Positions 6,505 to 6,947 of a DNA stretch of 6,947 nucleotides are shown here, piece by piece (positions within the stretch are counted from its first letter, which is position 1; every line of letters starts with the position of its first letter). The notes below the pieces were generated by a model. The model was not told the DNA's origin, did not search any database, and worked only from the letters and a program-made list of their open reading frames with translations. The DNA comes from Chlorobiota bacterium (GTDB lineage: Bacteria > Bacteroidota > Bacteroidia > Bacteroidales > JAADGE01). The stretch is taken from NCBI GenBank assembly GCA_030592825.1, contig JAUVIG010000199.1:1-6947 (forward strand). Direction: 5' to 3'. The translations under genes and the position numbers were made by a program.

Positions 6505-6947
6505 TTATCTGTTACCACCCGGGCTTCCTAATCGAATCATTGAACATCGGAAACCTAAGTCGTCTCTTGATTCTTTTTCATCTAAAAATCTTCTGTTTCC
6601 CGGTACTAACCAATATGCTTTGTCTCTCCATCCGCCGCCTTTATATACTCTTGATTTATCTGTAACAATTGAACTCATACCTACACCGTTTTCATCTCCT
6701 TGTTTGTACATTCTTGAAGAACCGGCTTCATCTTCAGCTAACCAATCGTCCACAACAGATGATCCAACATCTCCGTCATTATAGTTTATATTATAAGATC
6801 TTTGATAATTATGTCTTCCCAAGTTCTCTTCTTCAGTCATTTCACGATATTTCATTTGTCCCAGACTGTCTTTTTCAACAAATCTACCGTCAGAATCTTT
6901 TTCTTTAACCATAAATATATTTCCTCTAAACGGGTTAAAATCGTCAA
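6505..6947 (-). CDS. gldJ: GldJ-like gliding/T9SS lipoprotein, C-terminal part (runs off window)
   Basis: The frame stays open from the TAA at 6505-6507 to the window edge, so the Met at 6912 is internal: DDFNPFRGNIF precedes it in frame. About 146 C-terminal residues are visible; the N-terminus and lipoprotein signal are outside. The fragment ends in the formylglycine-generating-enzyme-like (sulfatase-modifying factor) fold, with RVYKGGGW, RDKAYWL, RRFLDEKESRDDLGFRC and the tail SMIRLGSPGGNR. GldJ and GldK are FGE-fold outer-membrane lipoproteins needed for T9SS function and, in gliding species, motility; they are not known to act as FGE enzymes. I favour GldJ over GldK because of the RVYKGG/RAYWL/GFRC ending, the DDFNPFRGN segment and the murF neighbour, from memory of flavobacterial sequences. 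The protein stops 12 residues after the Cys of GFRC. Presence of the gene does not prove gliding, as non-gliding Bacteroidota with T9SS also have homologues. Confidence 0.8.
   Translation of the reverse strand, partial: DDFNPFRGNIFMVKEKDSDGRFVEKDSLGQMKYREMTEEENLGRHNYQRSYNINYNDGDVGSSVVDDWLAEDEAGSSRMYKQGDENGVGMSSIVTDKSRVYKGGGWRDKAYWLVPGNRRFLDEKESRDDLGFRCSMIRLGSPGGNR

Noticed and set aside
6473..6784. Rightward reading frame of 103 codons, and another at 6669-6908, opposite gldJ.
   Set aside because: They are antisense to a gene with clear family motifs, have no recognisable domain, and the first begins inside the terminator.
6505..6912. Complete small gene starting at the Met at 6912.
   Set aside because: The frame stays open to the window edge with family-like sequence (DDFNPFRGN) before this Met, so it is the end of a longer gldJ-type gene.

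Overview
The window is strongly AT-rich and reads as chromosomal DNA from a member of the Bacteroidota. Three things point there: a partial gldJ-type gene at the right edge, a secreted peptidase ending in a type A C-terminal sorting domain of the type IX secretion system (T9SS), and a promoter of the Bacteroidota type (TTTG, 19-nt spacer, TAnnTTTG) ahead of an acyl-CoA dehydrogenase gene. I cannot name the genus.

Layout, left to right. The 3' end of a rightward acyl-CoA dehydrogenase gene (1-93) is followed by a symmetrical hairpin terminator (102-134). A 120-bp nested inverted repeat (150-269), flanked by the 5-bp direct repeat ATAAG, fills most of the remaining gap and looks like a small non-autonomous transposable element. 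All other genes run leftward. They are a 594-residue acyl-CoA dehydrogenase with a C-terminal extension (278-2062), a 937-residue secreted M14 zinc carboxypeptidase (2189-5002), murF (5112-6428), and the C-terminal part of gldJ (6505-6947, running off the window). Hairpin terminators follow the peptidase gene and gldJ. No stretch longer than about 300 bases lacks a gene.

How the genes fit together. gldJ (outer-membrane lipoprotein of the T9SS/gliding apparatus) and murF (last cytoplasmic step in making the peptidoglycan precursor) sit side by side on the same strand, an arrangement I recall from flavobacteria. The peptidase next to them has a signal peptide for Sec export and a CTD for T9SS export, so machine component and likely cargo lie within 5 kb. 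The two acyl-CoA dehydrogenases are convergent and of different subtypes. They belong to fatty-acid or acyl-CoA oxidation and have no evident link to the secretion genes.

I found no CRISPR array, tRNA, rRNA, phage gene or clear new multi-gene system. The least ordinary items are the MITE-like palindrome, the architecture of the peptidase, and the overlap of a terminator T-tract with the next gene's promoter.
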